DNA of 64,000 nt from Atherix ibis (Eukaryota; Arthropoda; Insecta; Diptera; Athericidae): contig OY282606.1 in the NCBI GenBank assembly GCA_958298945.1, positions 55,193,920 to 55,257,919 on the forward strand, written 5' to 3'. Position 1 is the stretch's first letter; each line of letters begins with the position of its first letter. Shown piece after piece: positions 60,931 through 64,000 of this stretch. Position numbers and translations under genes: made by a program. Below the pieces are notes generated by a model that ran no database searches, was not told the origin of the DNA, and saw only the letters and a list, made by a program, of their open reading frames with translations.

Positions 60931-61631
60931 TGTTGTAACTATCTTACGTGTTTATGTAGGATTTTCTTTATTTAACTAATTTGTATTTCACATACAACAC
61001 TCGAATCCTAATTGAATCTTTTTGCTGTATTTCCACTTAACATTATAGGCGTTTTCCTTTGGACCAATTTTGCTACTACGCGGTAGATGAGCAAAGGAAA
61101 GCCAAATTCTAAACACTAGTACAAACATAACCTCAAAACAGTTAGAAATAATACCGAGTTTACTTACACATAGACAATAAAAACTAAGTTTATTCACACA
61201 TAAACAATCCTGACAAAAATATGACTCTTCAACATAACCAACGAACCCGCAAAACTATCTATTTTCACTTTAGCAACTAGAATCCACCTAACGTAAATTA
61301 TATGCGTAACTCCCCGTTCGATGTGGTCCTTTGTTCGAGGTAGAGTAGATGATGACAGCTACAACTACCGCGTAGTAGCAAAATTGGTCCAAAGGAAAAC
61401 GCCTTATATTTCTACAATCTAACTTAATACCCCGATCATTTAAATAGTGTTTCTCGTTTATACTTCCCGACTTTATTCGTCGTTCGCTCTAATAGTACCC
61501 GACTTTAACCAGTCATTCCTGAATCGCTATCCTGACTGAACCAATCGCTAGAGAGGAGAGCTCGTATTAATACTGTTCCGGCGTGCTTCGAGCACATTCC
61601 GAAACCGAACTTTCTGGAATACGTGGTAACA
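60931..61631 (-). mobile_element. solo LTR of the 55-kb LTR family, interrupted by a MITE
   Basis: The sequence aligns with the LTR at 55,064-55,480 over most of its length: GGATTTTCTTTATTTAACTA, TTGAATC then GCTGTATTTCCACTT, TTTCTCGTTTA then ACTTCCCGACTTT, and CCCGACTTTAAC. It starts TGTTG and ends GGTAACA. Removing the 356-bp insertion and its 5-bp duplication leaves about 340 bp. No internal region follows on either side and no target duplication was seen, so it is a decayed solo LTR. The ORF at 60,988-61,197 is an artefact of this structure. Confidence 0.72.
61048..61403. mobile_element. 356-bp MITE with 39-bp perfect inverted repeats
   Basis: Both ends are exact inverted copies over 39 bp, starting GGCGTTTTCCTTTGGACCAA. 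TTATA stands on each side (61,043-61,047 and 61,404-61,408), and the related LTR at 55 kb has a single TTATA at the same place (ACATTATATTTC), giving a paralogous empty site. A 5-bp duplication and GGCG termini fit none of the common superfamilies I can name with confidence. The interior has no ORF of note, so it would need a transposase supplied from elsewhere. Perfect ends suggest a recent insertion. Confidence 0.9.
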
Positions 61632-62129
61632 AGCAGAATCCACATAATATTCAGCATAATGATGGCGTTTATTGTTGAAGTTGGAGACTAAGTTCATCAA
61701 ATAAATATTGTACGTTCACGAATGTACTTTATTCAATATTAAATTATTATTATCTTGATATAATTCAATTATGAAGGCTACATAAATAATAAATAAATAT
61801 GCGTAAAATGATGTGTGGCATAAAATTTGACATATTTGAAAGTAAAAGAATATTTAGTTCTGAAAGCTTAAAATAGTTTTATATTTCTATGTATACGAGT
61901 AATATCAATAATTAGCGGCTTGTCTTTAAAATTAAATAAAGTATTTCTATCAGAAGATAGTAGAAAGAAATAAGTAAAACCGATGAGTAATTATCGTGGA
62001 TGACATTTGTGATTTTACATTATAATCATGTTTAATATACCAAATAACGCAATAAAATTGTATAACATGTTTTAAACATGTGGTTTTTCTTTTTCATCGC
62101 TAAAGAAAATTTGAGGCTAGTTTATCCTT
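61632..62129. other. AT-rich DNA, no recognised feature
   Basis: Nothing assignable was found by either repeat comparison within the window or family motifs. Confidence 0.4.
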
Positions 62130-62460
62130 TGGTAAATATGTTGAATAAGCAAAATTGTCATATATGAGACTGTAAAAACTCACAAGTGACTGTGGAAAAG
62201 CCATTGTATTCACGAAAAGTAGTTGTCTAAAGGTTTCATTCGGCTTTATTGCACGAAAAATTTATAAAACGCGCAATAACGAGATTTCAATTGATCTCAT
62301 AGATCGTGCGATTTCACGCCGTTGGATCTCTTGAGCATTTTAAAACCAACATTCTTAAAAACTTAAGAGCATATAAAAACCAACGTCCATTAAGTAGTAA
62401 TGACAAATTTACAGCCCAAAATGTACAAAAACTACATTATGGCAATATTAAAGCAATATA
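62130..62460 (+). pseudogene. mariner-like transposase relic
   Basis: The plus strand reads KQNCHI, then TVEKPLYSRKVVV near 62,150-62,235, matching KQNCRYWAKANPQIIHDKPL and KVTVW in the copy at 53 kb. Later it reads LEHFKTNIL and TAQNVQKLHYGN (62,330-62,450), like the C-terminal helices of that family. The catalytic core between is deleted. It is the opposite orientation to the 7-kb and 53-kb copies. Confidence 0.5.
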
Positions 62461-63587
62461 ACAAAATAAAAATCTTATCAAAATCTGAATTCTAAGTGCG
62501 TTTTATTTAATTTTACTTTCCACATCATAAATTTTAATTTTAAATATATATTTTAATTTAATGTTATAAAAGTAATTAATATTACCATTATACAATATGA
62601 ATTTGTGCAGTATTTTAATATGATAATCCTCTTTGCTATTACAATATATGGTTTAAAAAATTATTTAATTTAAAAGAAAACAAAAATGAATTTGCTTTGT
62701 CATCATCGATTATGTTAAAAAAATCTTATTTAGAATATACGACTTGCTTAAACATATCTATTTGCTTAAATATTTTATGATTATAATACTAATAGTAATA
62801 AAAAAATTTGCGGCGCAAACATTAAGCAATCTATCAAAACTCAATGGTGCTGGACTCTAAGATACTTGGTTTTACTAGCAAATGATTGTACACACATATC
62901 AACAAGGAATTGTATCTAACGAAGAATAGTTATACCCGTATATTAGGGTTAAGCTTCAACGATTGTGTTACTACAAAATTATTTTATGAAAAACCTTCAC
63001 ATCTCCACCTTGAAGCTAATAACTCTTAATGTAGTAATTACCATAATTATAAACCTTTTTTTTTAAATTGAAGCTCTATTAAATTTGCTAATATTTAGTG
63101 TACTAATTATAAAATTGTTTTTATTTAAGTACCGCTAAATATGAGTGCATAACCAAAACGGACATTATGTCCATTTGATGTTTTATAGTTAAAAAAAATA
63201 GAAAAAAATATGTTATATAAAAAAGAAAAATATTTTTATTCGAAAAGAAAAATTAATATTTTATGTAGAAAATTTAAACATTCTCTACAAACAAAATTAT
63301 CTTGAATGTTACAATATTTTATGGTCATATTATCTGTGTATAAGCAAATTCTGTAAAATAATATTAGCAGAAGATTGTTTGAGCGATTATTTACAGATTT
63401 TGTATAGATGAAAAAAAATAATTTTCCTCTTTTACGACTGAACCTTGAAAAGTCTAAAGACTTCGAAAATTTGTTAGTAACCTATAAAATGAACTTGATC
63501 TGCTGCAAATTAAGCGTCAACAAAAAAAGCGATATTAAAAAGATACACTATGGTATAACGAGAGTACCTTTTTAAATTTATTTTCAG
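62461..63587. other. AT-rich DNA, no recognised feature
   Basis: No gene or mobile element was recognised before the possible exon at 63,588. Confidence 0.4.
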
Positions 63588-63755
63588 TTTCGATTGAAAA
63601 AAAAATGTATTCGTAGAGCCCTAAGGATAACCGAACTAACAAATCACAAAGTTCAAACTTGCATGGTTCTTTTCAATAACCGATCATCGGCATCAGATTC
63701 TAAGAAAAGTCTCATAAAACCAACTGATCCATTTTCAAAAACTAACTTTTTTCAG
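63588..63755 (+). CDS. possible internal exon of an unidentified gene
   Basis: A 168-nt segment (56 codons exactly) is open in phase 0, preceded by a pyrimidine-rich acceptor TTTAAATTTATTTTCAG and followed by a donor CAG/GTAGTT. It encodes a basic peptide beginning FRLKKKCIRRALRITELTNH and ending SLIKPTDPFSKTNFFQ. I do not recognise the family. Partner exons would lie beyond the right edge or in the preceding spacer. In AT-rich DNA this combination can arise by chance, so confidence is low. Confidence 0.3.
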
Positions 63756-64000
63756 GTAGTTCTTTTGTATTTTTTGGTAGCTTATGATAGTATAAGAATT
63801 TAAAATAAAAATAAACTTAAAAAGAAATGGAACAAATTCCTCTAACCGAGATATTTGAGAGCAAGTTGTTCTAATTTATGCCTTTACGGGTTAATAAGTG
63901 TTGTGGATTCTAAAAGAAATGCAGAGCACGATTCACTGGTTTTAAAAATATGTTTTTGCTCGTGTTATTTGAGTAGTTTCTGTTACTTGGCAATTTTATT

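Overview
This window looks like nuclear DNA from a higher fly (Diptera, Brachycera; a tephritid-like genome is my guess). The reasons are very AT-rich DNA, short introns with canonical GT/AG borders, metazoan nuclear tRNAs with internal promoters, and three conserved animal genes: rootletin (Root), mitochondrial GatB and Tsc1 (hamartin). From memory the same three genes are neighbours in Drosophila; I could not check this. Much of the remaining sequence is decayed transposable-element DNA. There is no sign of a bacterial operon, CRISPR array or phage.

Layout. 1-13,100: upstream of, or inside a large 5' intron of, Root. It holds remnants of non-LTR retrotransposons (590-1,330; 1,710-2,330; 8,390-9,480; 11,233-12,139; 12,250-12,950), mariner-type pieces (19-261; 6,466-6,847; 7,130-7,830) and a tRNA-like relic. 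13,124-34,954 (+): Root, 14 exons that join in frame into about 1,988 codons of coiled coil. Its third intron carries a LINE nested inside another LINE, each with its own target-site duplication. Its fifth intron carries antisense tRNA-Arg(TCG) and tRNA-His(GTG) genes, a Jockey-type LINE, two mariner pieces and a Tc1-like element. 34,955-38,759: AT-rich spacer with a (TA)n tract and a perfect 62-bp palindrome. 38,760-40,799 (-): gatB, nine exons, 513 codons, beginning with a presequence-like exon. 41,761-47,715 (+): Tsc1, seven exons, 1,217 codons. Root and gatB are tail to tail. gatB and Tsc1 are head to head, with 961 bp between the start codons.

47,800-64,000: gene-poor. It contains a roughly 490-bp repeat in two copies (one between long direct repeats), a mariner-like element, an internally deleted LTR retrotransposon with a 4-bp duplication, an RTE-like LINE with an intact 605-codon reverse-transcriptase ORF, a solo LTR interrupted by a MITE, further transposase relics, and one possible exon of an unidentified gene near the right edge.

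The three host genes do unrelated jobs: ciliary rootlet structure, mitochondrial Gln-tRNA synthesis, and restraint of TORC1. They look like syntenic neighbours rather than a functional module. I found no convincing new biological system. The strongest observations are structural: datable nested insertions, a MITE with a paralogous empty site, the repeat in a long duplication, and resolved gene models.
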